Assembly: GCA_014190535.1 (NCBI GenBank)
Contig: BJGO01000005.1
Coordinates: forward strand, 1-33,095
Direction: 5' to 3'
From: Bacteroidota bacterium
GTDB taxonomy: Bacteria; Bacteroidota; Bacteroidia; Chitinophagales; UBA10324
DNA: 33,095 nt
Shown here: positions 14,696 to 25,200 of the stretch, piece by piece
Numbering within the stretch: the stretch's first letter is position 1
Layout: each line of letters starts with the position of its first letter
Position numbers and translations under genes: made by a program
The notes under the pieces: model-generated
Seen by the model: only the letters and a program-made list of their open reading frames with translations
The model's database searches: none
Told to the model about the DNA's origin: nothing

Positions 14696-16384
14696 TTATT
14701 CCAATGCCCTAATATCGTACAAGGCCGCCTGTGGTACATTAATGCCCTGCTGATTCATAAACTGAACTAACTGTTCCGCTTTTTGCTTTTGCCTGAGCTT
14801 TATATAAGTCAGTAGCAGGTTGTTATTGATTAATGGATCATTAGGTCGTAACTCTTTGCATTTTTCCAGATACACAACCACTTCATTAAAATTATTTTGT
14901 TTGAAGTAGATACCGGAGAGTTCAAAATAGGCTTCAACATATTTTGGATTGAGTATAATCTCTTCCTTGAGTAATTGTATGGCCTTGTCGACGGAATCCT
15001 TGGGCAGATAGTAATCGCGCGCTATAAAAAACCGACAGTATGGCTCGGCGTCATTCAACTTGTGGGCTTTGATGAATAATGGCAAGGCCTCCGCTTTTCG
15101 CTTATCGTTCACGTATCGGGCGGCCAGCTGATTATTGGCATACGATGAATTGGGTGAATCTTTAACGGCGTTTTCCCAGAATACAATCGGATTATCGAAT
15201 CGGGGCAGATAACTATAAATCTGATAGGAGTAAAACAGTAGCACCGCGAATAGCGCATAACGATTGTATTCATTTCGCCATTGTCCGTTAAACAATGCCG
15301 ACTCCGACATTACGATGAGCATACCAATAAGAGGTAAATACAGGCGATGCTCAAAAACCTGATCATTTATACCCTTAGGCACCAGAAAGAATGGAATGAT
15401 AAATACAATAAACCAAAATAAACCAAATAACATCATCGGCATATTTTTTTTCTTGGTTGCAGCTAGGAGTGCTATCAGTACTACTAATGCCATGATACCC
15501 CACCAGATATTCATATTTTCTGCTGAGGGATAATTAGACAGCTCAACCGGGATAAAGACTATACCTAAATAAAGCAGTATGCGTGGCATCCGTTCGGCAA
15601 TAAGATAAACCTGAGCCATAATACCATCTTTAAACAGCGAGTTATCGGAAACATTCGTTTTGAGGAGCGCCCACACGCCAATAATCAGTACCCATACCGT
15701 TGCCAGTTGCAACAGTGGTTTCGGCTTTCGCGGCAAAGGAAGAGCAAGGATAATACCTGCCGACACGAATGGAATAAAAAAGGCCGTTTCTTTCGTAAAC
15801 AAGGCCAGAAAAAAGAATAAGCCCTGTAAAATCAGATGTTTAGGATTATCGCTTTGCAAATACCGGATCAGTTGTATAAAGAAACAAAGCGTAAATACGG
15901 TTAGCAGGGAATCGTTACGACCCGGAATCCAGGCCACAGCCATCGTTAAGGCCGGATGCAGGGCAAACAGAGAAGCTAATGCCCATGCCGTATTTGTTGC
16001 TTTTCCCATCACAATAAATAACCGAAACACCAGATAAACGGCAATCAGATGCAAGAGTATATTGTTAAAATGATAGATAGCCACAGAGTCTTTTGAAACC
16101 AACTGTTCGATCATAAAACTTATCTGCAAGAATGGTCTGTAGTAGATGTCTTTTTCTCCAAAAGTGCCTACCGTAAAGGCCTTGAAAATATTTGTTATTT
16201 TATTAAACTGTTCTTTCTCGAAAATCAGGATGTAATCATCCAGTTGTGTGATAAAAAAACCCAGGCTTTTGGCATAGACCATAAATGTTACGACTAATAG
16301 CGGCAGGATCATCCAGCTCAATGATGAGGCTGATGCCGTTCGTATAAGTTCTTTTTGTTTGTTTATTTTTTTGTCTTTACTCAT
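14696..16384 (-). CDS. GT-C-fold (TMTC/DUF1736-like) membrane glycosyltransferase-like protein with C-terminal TPRs
   Basis: A 562-residue polytopic membrane protein, about ten hydrophobic segments between residues 24 and 393, followed by three to four TPR units at about 410-545. The membrane part carries GT-C hallmarks: an acidic pair in the first extracytoplasmic loop (LDDY, 48-51), YYRPF (81-85), HPALTMAVAWIPGRND (143-158), FTKETA (196-201) and EHRLYLPL (345-352). These are the positions conserved in TMTC-type O-mannosyltransferases and their bacterial relatives, which use lipid-linked sugar to modify exported proteins. The activity here is a family-based inference; donor and target are unknown. 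Its start is 11 nt from the stop of the MFS gene, so they are probably cotranscribed. Asn/Lys-rich termini are cytoplasmic in type. Confidence 0.82.
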   Translation of the reverse strand: MSKDKKINKQKELIRTASASSLSWMILPLLVVTFMVYAKSLGFFITQLDDYILIFEKEQFNKITNIFKAFTVGTFGEKDIYYRPFLQISFMIEQLVSKDSVAIYHFNNILLHLIAVYLVFRLFIVMGKATNTAWALASLFALHPALTMAVAWIPGRNDSLLTVFTLCFFIQLIRYLQSDNPKHLILQGLFFFLALFTKETAFFIPFVSAGIILALPLPRKPKPLLQLATVWVLIIGVWALLKTNVSDNSLFKDGIMAQVYLIAERMPRILLYLGIVFIPVELSNYPSAENMNIWWGIMALVVLIALLAATKKKNMPMMLFGLFWFIVFIIPFFLVPKGINDQVFEHRLYLPLIGMLIVMSESALFNGQWRNEYNRYALFAVLLFYSYQIYSYLPRFDNPIVFWENAVKDSPNSSYANNQLAARYVNDKRKAEALPLFIKAHKLNDAEPYCRFFIARDYYLPKDSVDKAIQLLKEEIILNPKYVEAYFELSGIYFKQNNFNEVVVYLEKCKELRPNDPLINNNLLLTYIKLRQKQKAEQLVQFMNQQGINVPQAALYDIRALE

Positions 16385-16395
16385 AAATCACAGCA

Positions 16396-17640
16396 TTATA
16401 ATTTTCGCAAATCCAGTTTTCGTAAGTCCGGCGCTTTCCAGTAGGCCACAAACACGGAGACTATAGCCACACTGCCGCCCAGCACTACTGACGGGATCAA
16501 GCCGAGGAGCTTTGCCGCCAACCCACTTTCAAAAGCACCTATCTCATTCGAACTGCCAACAAAAATATTGTTTACCGCCGACACACGCCCTCTCATCTCG
16601 TCGGGTGTCATTAATTGCAGGATGGTTGCCCGAATCACTACACTTACATTATCAAACACCCCGCTCATAAACAACAGAAAGAAACTCCACCAGAACAACT
16701 CGGAGCAGGCGAACAGGATGTTACACAAACCAAACGCGGCCACACAACACAACATATTTAATCCGGCATGGCGCATAGGCCTGCGTGATGCAATAAAAAC
16801 GCCCATCACCACAGAACCCAGAAATGGAGCCGCTCTGAGATAGCCTAAACCTTCGGGCCCTGTGTGCAGTATTTTTGATGCAAATATTGGCAATACGGCA
16901 ACGGCACCACCAAAAAGCACTGCTACTAAATCAAGGGTTAACGCCGCCAGGATAATCTGATTACCCAACACAAAACGTACGCCCTCGCCTATGCTTTTAA
17001 AAACGCCTTCTTTTTTAGTCTTAACCGGTAGCGGGTAAGCGGGTATCATAAACATCAGCAATACGGAAAGGCCGGCACAAGCAATCACCACAAGATAGGC
17101 ATTCATCACGCCGAACCAACCATATAACAAGCCTCCGAATGCCGGTCCGGCCACTGCCGCACTTTGCCATACATTGGTATTCCAGGCCGAACCATTTACA
17201 TATAACGAACGGGGGACAATCTGTGCAAACAATGCCGATACCGAAGGTGCCAGAAACCCTCTTGCAATGCCTGTGGTGAATAGGATTGCATAAAACAACC
17301 ATACGGCCAGGTTATCGTTCTGCACATAGCTTGTCACAAATAACATGGCCACACTGCAGATAAAAAACAAAAGCGAGCACACCACATTTATTCGTTTACG
17401 ATTAAACACATCCGCCACGTGACCACCAAACAGCGAGGTGCCGACATAGGGCAGTGCCTCGGCCAGGCCTATCATGCCCAGCGATAAGGCATCATCGGTT
17501 AATGCATAAATCTGCCAACCCACAATCACCCCCTGCATCTGCACGGCAAACGTTAACAGAAAACGAAATCCGAGAAAGAATCTGAAATCGCGGATACGCA
17601 GTGAGGCAAAGGTGTCGTGTGCTGTTGTTTCTTGAGTCAA
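16396..17640 (-). CDS. MFS transporter, EntS/MFS_3 type
   Basis: A 414-residue major-facilitator permease with about twelve hydrophobic helices. Motif A is present as GGHVADVFNRKR (72-83) after helix 2, and an equivalent region before the second half carries ASRRPMRHAG. The layout and the N-terminal SLRIRDFRFFLGFRF fit the MFS_3/EntS group, which mostly exports siderophores, drugs or other small molecules; the substrate here is unknown. A near-match to the -7 box (TAGCATTG, 7 of 8, at 17665-17658) sits 17 nt before the start, just downstream of the ferredoxin terminator. The next gene begins 11 nt after the stop. The C-terminus ends in a repeated DLRKL. Confidence 0.9.
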   Translation of the reverse strand: MTQETTAHDTFASLRIRDFRFFLGFRFLLTFAVQMQGVIVGWQIYALTDDALSLGMIGLAEALPYVGTSLFGGHVADVFNRKRINVVCSLLFFICSVAMLFVTSYVQNDNLAVWLFYAILFTTGIARGFLAPSVSALFAQIVPRSLYVNGSAWNTNVWQSAAVAGPAFGGLLYGWFGVMNAYLVVIACAGLSVLLMFMIPAYPLPVKTKKEGVFKSIGEGVRFVLGNQIILAALTLDLVAVLFGGAVAVLPIFASKILHTGPEGLGYLRAAPFLGSVVMGVFIASRRPMRHAGLNMLCCVAAFGLCNILFACSELFWWSFFLLFMSGVFDNVSVVIRATILQLMTPDEMRGRVSAVNNIFVGSSNEIGAFESGLAAKLLGLIPSVVLGGSVAIVSVFVAYWKAPDLRKLDLRKL

Positions 17641-17665
17641 CTAAATAGGATTCAGTACAATGCTA

Positions 17666-17693
17666 ATAAAAAAAGCCACGTTACCGTGGCTTT
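17666..17693 (-). terminator. Rho-independent terminator of the ferredoxin gene
   Basis: AAAGCCACG (17672-17680) and CGTGGCTTT (17685-17693) form a perfect 9-bp stem with a 4-nt loop, followed on the minus strand by a run of seven T residues overlapping the stem base. It lies 20 nt after the ferredoxin stop. Confidence 0.88.
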
Positions 17694-17713
17694 ATATTTA
17701 GGTGTTGTTCAAC

Positions 17714-18061
17714 TTAGATATGCATCTTGGCTTTTTTTGCCAACAGTTGTTCCTGTGTTTCTTTATGGTCCGGATCCGGCACACAGCAATCTACCGGACA
17801 AACCGCGGCACACTGTGGCTCTTCATGAAAACCTACACACTCGGTGCATTTATTGGGCACAATGTAATATACATCCTCGGCGATTGGCGTGTGACGCTGC
17901 TCGGCATCAACCTCTGTTCCGTCCAGCAATGTAATCGCTCCGCGGATTGTGGTACCATCTGAAATCGCCCACTCGGCACCACCTTCATAAATTGCATTAT
18001 TCGGACACTCGGGCTCACAGGCACCACAGTTGATACACTCATCAGTGATTTTTATTGACAT
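17714..18061 (-). CDS. 2[4Fe-4S] ferredoxin, Alvin-like
   Basis: A 115-residue cytoplasmic electron carrier. Cluster motif one is [11 protein letters not shown] (C9, C12, C15, C19). Motif two is C72-x2-C75-x8-C84-x3-C88, followed by PVDCC. The eight-residue gap in motif two and the C-terminal helical tail are features of the Allochromatium-type ferredoxins, which have very low redox potentials. A 50-residue segment between the clusters (about 21-71) is longer than in compact ferredoxins. It is divergent from the acyl-CoA reductase gene across 55 bp and is followed by a strong terminator, so it is transcribed alone. From memory, these two genes are often neighbours in Bacteroidota, usually with serC, which is absent here. 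Confidence 0.93.
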   Translation of the reverse strand: MSIKITDECINCGACEPECPNNAIYEGGAEWAISDGTTIRGAITLLDGTEVDAEQRHTPIAEDVYYIVPNKCTECVGFHEEPQCAAVCPVDCCVPDPDHKETQEQLLAKKAKMHI

Positions 18062-18069
18062 AGTACGTT

Positions 18070-18091
18070 TAGTTTTGTATTCGCAAAATTA
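18070..18091 (+). promoter_or_regulatory. Overlapping divergent -7 boxes for ferredoxin and acyl-CoA reductase
   Basis: Plus strand: TAGTTTTG at 18070-18077, an exact TAnnTTTG, which would start transcription near 18084 toward the reductase. Minus strand: TAATTTTG at 18091-18084, also exact, which would start near 18077 toward the ferredoxin. The two boxes are separated by 6 bp, so each start falls in or beside the other's box. No -33 TTTG is evident for either. Confidence 0.55.
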
Positions 18092-18116
18092 ATGTTCCTG
18101 ACTATAACTGCATAAC

Positions 18117-19133
18117 ATGGAAAAAGTTTTAATTCCACAACAAACAATTCAAGCACTAACCACTCTGGGGGAGCAGTTAAGCATCCGGCTTCATCAGGGT
18201 GAGCTGGATCAGGTACTCCATGAGGCTTACCTGGCCAATAACTTTTTCACACGCGAGTTCACTTCCTATGCGCTCAAACAAATTCTTACCCATTTTCTGG
18301 ATAAACAAAAACTGCAACGTTTTGCGGCAGGCTATAGCCCGGTGCAAACGCCGGGAACCATAGCCATCATTATGGCGGGCAATATTCCGCTCGCCGGATT
18401 TCACGACTGGCTCTGCGTGATGCTGGCAGGGCATCTTGCCTTAGTTAAGTGTTCATCCAAAGATGTTGTATTGTTTCGGTATATCATCGAATGCCTGAAA
18501 CAAACCGACTCTGACCTTGCCAGCCGCACACTGTTTTCAGAACGGCTAAATGACTTCGATGCCATCATAGCAACCGGAAGTGCAAATACCAATCGCTACT
18601 TCGACTACTATTTCAGTAAATATCCGCACATCTTCCGATCGAACCGAAGCGCTGTGGCTATTATCACCGGCAACGAAAGCGATGACGAGCTTCGAGCACT
18701 TGGCACCGATATCTTTATGTACTTCGGTCTCGGATGCCGCTCGGTGTCTAAGGTGTTTGTGCCCGAAGCATACGATGTATCTAATTTACTGCATTATATG
18801 GAGCCGTTTGCTCATCTGGCGCAACACACCAAGTACATGAATAACTACGACTACAACCGAACCATACTGCTGATGAACAAGGTACCACATTGGGCTAATA
18901 ACGTGGTCTGCTTAACAGAAAGTGCATCCGTACATTCATCCATTGCCGTACTGCACTACGAATATTACAAAGATGCCGAACAACTTCACGAACGGCTCCG
19001 CCGGGATGCGCATCAAATACAAACTATCGTCGGTAAAGAACACACCCCATTCGGCGGTGCCCAGCAACCGGCACTGGATGTATTTGCTGACCATATGGAT
19101 ACCATGCAATTTCTGTGTACACTGTCACAATAA
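18117..19133 (+). CDS. Acyl-CoA reductase, LuxC family
   Basis: A 338-residue cytoplasmic enzyme of the LuxC family, which reduces fatty acyl-CoA to aldehyde through an acyl-cysteine intermediate with NADPH. The probable catalytic cysteine is C207 in FGLGCRSVSK (203-212). Other conserved blocks are IMAGNIPLAGFHD (85-97), the cofactor-region ATGSANTNRYFDYYF (152-166) and TPFGGAQQPALD near the end. It is much shorter than the roughly 480-residue luminescence LuxC, which is usual for the Bacteroidota members. No luxD/luxE or luxAB is present, so the physiological substrate is not evident. It is divergent from the ferredoxin and convergent with the giant gene to its right; no clear terminator for its own strand was seen. 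Confidence 0.9.
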   Translation: MEKVLIPQQTIQALTTLGEQLSIRLHQGELDQVLHEAYLANNFFTREFTSYALKQILTHFLDKQKLQRFAAGYSPVQTPGTIAIIMAGNIPLAGFHDWLCVMLAGHLALVKCSSKDVVLFRYIIECLKQTDSDLASRTLFSERLNDFDAIIATGSANTNRYFDYYFSKYPHIFRSNRSAVAIITGNESDDELRALGTDIFMYFGLGCRSVSKVFVPEAYDVSNLLHYMEPFAHLAQHTKYMNNYDYNRTILLMNKVPHWANNVVCLTESASVHSSIAVLHYEYYKDAEQLHERLRRDAHQIQTIVGKEHTPFGGAQQPALDVFADHMDTMQFLCTLSQ

Positions 19134-19186
19134 ATCATCGCGGGCTTGTACGTGCGCATGTGATTGAACACGGCATACAAACGATC

Positions 19187-19228
19187 TAAAATAAAGAGCC
19201 CCCCGAACGATTTCTCGTCGGAGGGCTC
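19187..19228 (-). terminator. Rho-independent terminator of the 2258-residue giant gene
   Basis: GAGCCC (19196-19201) pairs with GGGCTC (19223-19228), extended inward by CCGA/TCGG after one mismatch. On the minus strand TTTATTTTAG follows. It is 44 nt after the giant gene's stop. The plus side lacks a U-tract, so it mainly serves the minus strand. Confidence 0.8.
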
Positions 19229-19271
19229 GGGTGATGCACTGTAATTCAGCACATCACATTTTTACATGTTA

Positions 19272-22200
19272 TTAGTCTCTGTTTAATACCAGACGGTTCA
19301 CATATACGTTGGTTCCAACGTGTACACGAACAAAGTAAACACCTGATGCTACCGCGTTATCCAGTTGTATGCCTTCGATAAGATTACCGCCCGACATATT
19401 GCTGATTTGTGTCACCAGTGACTGACCCAGGGCATTCATCACTTCGATGCGTACTTCCTGATCACTTAAGTCACTGCTGTTTATGGCAACAGAGAAATTA
19501 CCGGTTGATGGATTCGGGAACACATTGATGCCTTCACCCTGCGGGCTAACGGATTCAACGATTTCACCGGCCTCATCTTCACGGCAACCGGGACCACCGG
19601 TAGTGAAGGTTACGATAGGCGAAGCCGGAGACAGGTAACCGTTACACGATACAGACTGCGCAAAAATATTGTACGCCGTATTTGGTGATAACCAGTTAAT
19701 CACTTTGAAATAGTTGGCACCAACAGGATAGGCATTGTATGCAGTCTCCGTGGTTTTCTTGATGTTAATAAAGTAACCCAATACACCAATACAGTTCGAC
19801 TCATTCCAGGAGAATGTACCGCCTAGGCAATTGATAGTGCTCATGATCGGATTAGAGATCGCTGAACAAGCCGGCTTAACTTCTACAAGCTGAACCGTAG
19901 CATTTGGCGATGCCACATTACCTGTGCACAATGAACGTACATATATTTCCCAGATACTTCCTGCAAGACTTGAACCGATACTTAAGTTTATACTTGGTGA
20001 TGATACACTGTACGAAACACCTGCTGTTTGTGTAGGGAATATACGACGGAAACGTACTTCGTAAGTACCCGTAGGTGATCCGCTTAATCCCGTAACACTC
20101 ATCTGATTAGGACAGTTGGAAACAGCCGTAAATGTTGGAATTGGACAGCTATTTACCGGGTTGAGGGTTACATAGGATATGCTACTTGGATCGCCCAGAG
20201 CCGTTGCATTGGAAGGACAATTGTTTACCGCTACATATACGGCAATCGTATTTCCTGCATACAGTGTAGAAGCTACTGCAGAGGTAAGCGTTTTGGTTGT
20301 ACCTGCCGTATCGATAAACGACCAGCCGGCACCTAACTGCATGTTTCTCCAGTAAACGCGGTATGTTGTAGCTCCCGCAACAGCATTCCAGTTTACTTTG
20401 AATCCGGGATTTCCTAAAGCATCCGTTGCATTTACCAGCGAGGTAATCGTTGGTTTAGCGCACAAGGTCTTAACACTCGAAACACCCGGGCTGGTACCGG
20501 AACACACCGGAGAAGCCAGCGTAACCGTTACATTCAGATTCGTGTTCGGTGTTAAACCGGTAATGGTATAGTTATTTGTTGTTACCGCCGCGGCAGAACC
20601 ACTGCCCGCTCCGGTCCAGTTTAGGTTGTACTGTCCGGAACCGAACGGTGACCAGGTTACGGTTGCCGTGGTTGAGGTTACACTGGTAAACGTAACAATC
20701 GGTGTAGCACTTACCGCCACCACTGCTGTGGTCGATGATACGCTGAAGCAGTTATTCGCTATGGAGATGCAACGGTAATATTTTAAGCTGTTCCCATTGC
20801 CCGCTGTGGTCAGATAGGTATTCGCCGTGGCTCCGGCAATATCCGTAAAGCTGATATTATCGGTTGAAATCTGCCACTGGAAGAACCCTACGCCACCCAC
20901 ATTGGTGAGTAAACGTGTACCGCCGGTACAGATTACTGATGAAGCCGGTGTTACGTTACCCCCCTTAGGCAGTGACGCTACCGGTACAATGGCATTGGCC
21001 GCACACGAAGTGCCCGATAATTGTCCGGTTACCGTATAGAATACCACATCACCGCCTGTAGTGGCTACTACTGCCGATCCGCTGGTTTGACTCAATCCGG
21101 TAGCAGGTACCCACGTATAGGTGCCGGTACCGCCTGAAGCCGTGAGCGTATTGGTAATACCCGTACACACAGCATTGGGTGGCGTAACGGTTAAGGACGG
21201 CAACGGCATCAGGAATATCGTGTACTCTTCCAGTTCACCTCTGCGGTACGTATTCATCGTAGAGGCATTCTTGTTCCAGCAGGTAATGGAGTTTATGGCC
21301 GAGGTACTGTCCACACACATCACGCGCATTGTTGCCTCTCCCGTAATGTTATCATCCGGATCAACCGATGAACACGGTATGGTAATGTTAAAGGTATGTA
21401 CCTGTGCGGCTGAACTGGATTTGTATAATAATTCTGTAGTGCTGAATTCGCCATCAACATCGGAGTCGAGCCATACTGCAACCTGCAGGGGCTTGTTCAC
21501 CGCATTCTGATTCATATTGACTACCATCTGATACGTTTTACCGCGGTTCAGTGGTGTAGATATGCTTCTGAAATCCTGATAGCCTACCGGCTTGTTGATG
21601 GTGAGCGACGGATTGTTTAATAAAATGGTTGCCCCATCGTTGATTCGTACATTGCTGATGACATCGTTGTTATCAAATGTATTGGTTGTTGTACCAAAGC
21701 TTGATGCACAACGTAATTTCACCAGAGCCACATTACTGTATGCTACCGGACATCCGCCATTTTTGTAAACACCACGCACATATAGGTATGGTGAGCTGGG
21801 GTTAACATTAATAATTGCTTTGTTAGGATACGTAATATAAGTCCCCAGTGAGGTGGTAAAGTTGTCGGCTGAATATTCCCATCCAAGACGAGTTCCAACA
21901 CCCGGATCTTCCGTGATATCAATTTCACCGTTTACAGCCTGCTCGGTTGGTAATATGGTGGTAATGGTTCCCGGCAGTGTTGCGTTCAAACAACTGCTGG
22001 CCTCCACCTCAATATTATAATCTTCCGATTCGCCGTTTACATAATTTAAACCGGTGCTCAAACATGCATCGAGGGCATTAGTCGTATTAGAAGCACGAAC
22101 GCGCATACGCACTAAACCTAAGTTTGCTGTGGCCGGAACATTTATAAGGAAGTACACCGGCTGACTGTTTGATGTAGCCTGCATACCTACCTGTTCTCCG

Positions 22201-25200
22201 GCATCGTTAAAGTCGTTGTCGCCATTCCAGTCGATCCAGGCGCCGATGTTATGCGTGCCGGGATTGGTTCCGGGAACAACTTTTAACCAATATGGCGCGC
22301 CCTGCTGTACGATTCCTTCGGTTACCGTAGTAAAATACTGATAGAAAGGTGCTGTGGTATTGGCTCCTGAGGTATTGGATAAACCACTGTTTTCCAATTC
22401 TACACTGCTAATGAAATAGCCGTTGCTCGTACCGGTGGTAAACGATGGCTGACAACCGCAGAAAACAGAACTTACATTAAGCGTGGAAGAATAGTCGAAA
22501 AGACCGGAGTTCACGCAGGTGATCCGTCGTCTGTATTGTGAGGTTGGTGTACCGGGAGGTATGTTTACATTTAAGGTCAGAAAGGTTGCACCAAGAACAT
22601 TGGTCCATCCTGAACCGGTATTGCGCTCCCACTGATAGCTCAGCCCTGTTTGGCCGGCAGATGCTCCGGTTACAGAAAGTACAAAGGGGGTTCCCTGACA
22701 TGGATTGGGAATGGAGCTGACTGTAGTACCTCCGGTTGGTGTGCCGGAACAAACCGGAAGCACACTGATCTGAATACCGTAGTCTTCGGTTTCGCCGAAA
22801 TACACCGCCGAACACGCATCGGTCCAGGGATTCGATGGCAGAGGAATACCCTGACACGGATCCGCTATGCGAACACGCATACGGGTATAAGGTGCCGGTG
22901 CGGTACCTGCCGGTATCGTTACATTAATGATACGGATATTGTTTGCCGGACCTGTGCCTGCGGGAATACCGCAATATGAAGTAAACTGTACCTGACCCAT
23001 CCATTCTCCCGGATCATCAAAGTCGGCATCGGTATTTAAATCTACCCAAACCGATGCACGCTCGCCGGTGTAAGGGCCACATTGAATTTCTACCGGATAC
23101 GTGGTGCCAATATTTAATATGCTTACCGGTGCGGTTGGCGTTCCGGTATTGGAATAACGGAACTGATCGGATGTTGAGGTACGGGTATACCCGTTGAAAC
23201 TCACGCGATCGATACGGTCGGCCGAGTTATCGGTCATAACCGGTGTGCAATAACAATTTACGAAGCTGGGATTACCCAATACCGTAATGGGCGTGGAGTA
23301 TGCCTCCTGACCGCTGATCGTACACGTGGTGCGGCGACGGAACTGATACGTTCCACCAAGTGGCACGCCGCTATAGGTTGCATTAACCAAGGTAGCTCCC
23401 GGCATGTCGTTCCAGGTAATACCCGCATCGGCACTCATTTCCCACTGGAAGCTGATGCTACCATTGTTCGGGAACGTTTGTGTAGATAAGTAAATAATCG
23501 AGGACGGACACACATAGTTGGTGCTACCGAACGATGTAGAAGGTAATAGCTGAGCAGGAGTGATGATGTATGTACCCGTACCGCCTGTACCGGTGCCCAG
23601 CGCTGTAACGGTTGTTCCAAAAGCCACATTAGGTCCATCGAGGAACATACCCAATGCAACCTGACCCGATGTGATACCGGATACCGTTAATACAGAGCCC
23701 GCGCCGGTGATTGAGGTGCTGGCAAAGGCATGAGGTGCACTTAAGGTGTACACGCCGGCCTGTCCCGGAGTGCCGGATACCTGAGCAATAATTGCTGTTC
23801 CGGGCGCAATACCGGGGCCTGAAATGGTGCCCGGTGTATTTATATTTATTGGCCCGTTGGTTAATGCCGTTACCGTTAACACGTTATTGGCACCGGCAAC
23901 GGTGATACTTGGCGTATTGTGTGAATTACTGATGGTATAGATACCGGTACTGCCCGCACCGCCACTCACCTGTGCGGTGATGGTGGTACCCGGCGTTATT
24001 CCGGCTCCGCTCAGGTTCATACCCACGGTAAGCGCTCCGGATGAAATAGCCGTAACACTCATCCGGTTACCGGAACCGCTAATCGTTGTGCTCGCCACTA
24101 ACTGAGTACTGCTGATGGTATAGGTGCCGGTGCCACCGGTGCCGGTGCCCAGTGCCGTGATGGTTGTGCCCGGTGCAATACCTGCGCCGGTAATCGACAT
24201 TCCAACCCCTATGTTATTATTTCCTGCTGATACCGCCGAAACCGTTAAACGGGTTCCGGAACCGGTAATTGTAGTACTTGCTATGGTTTGTGCATTGTTT
24301 ACCGTGTAGGTTCCGGTGCCACCGCTACCGGTGCCCAGTGCCGTAATGGCTGTACCGGCCGAAATGGCCCCACCGCTGAGCAGGGTACCCACGGCCAGCG
24401 GTGCTGAACCGCCGGTTACGGCTGTAATCGTTAATGTGGTTCCGGATATGGTTCCCGTATAGGTTCCGCCATTGATGGTTCCGGTAAAGGTAGCGCCGGT
24501 ATTAGCGGTAAATATGGCGCCGGCTCTTGCGGTAATGGATGGGCCGGTAATGGTTCCGGTAAAAGTTGTGGCCGAAAAGTCAAAACCGGTAGATGTACTG
24601 CCGGCTAAGGTATTACCCCCGCCGTCGGGTGCGCCCGAACAGGCTACCGATGGCGCTATGATCACTTTATAGTCTTCTACCTCTCCGTAATTATACTGCG
24701 CTGTACACGCCGGATTGGCAACCGTTAGGTTGCTCCAGGTATAACGTATTCTCATTTTGGTTGTGCCACTCAATGCTGTGGGCGGCACGTTTATAAGGCC
24801 GCAGAATTTATTGTAGGGAACCGTAGGCGTACCGCATTCGGTAAGCTGTACACGCTCCGATACATCAAATATGGCATTCTGATTATAGTCGATCCAAACC
24901 CACACCTGTACACCCGGGAAAGGCGAGGTGGTTTCTACAGTTATAGGAAAACTTCCGTTGAGCGATACGTTTGCCGCTGTACCGGAAAAGTAATCGGTAA
25001 AGCCGGCAAAACCACTTACATTATTGATGCCGGCAAAAATAACGCGGCTCATGGTTCCTACACCACCGGCTCCGGTATTTGTAGGCGCACAATAACAACT
25101 GGTAAAGGCTACCGGATTAACCGTAAGTGCCGTACTGGTTGCTGAGGCGCCGTTACCCACACACGAAACGATGACCCGATACTGAGTGGCTACACCCGTA

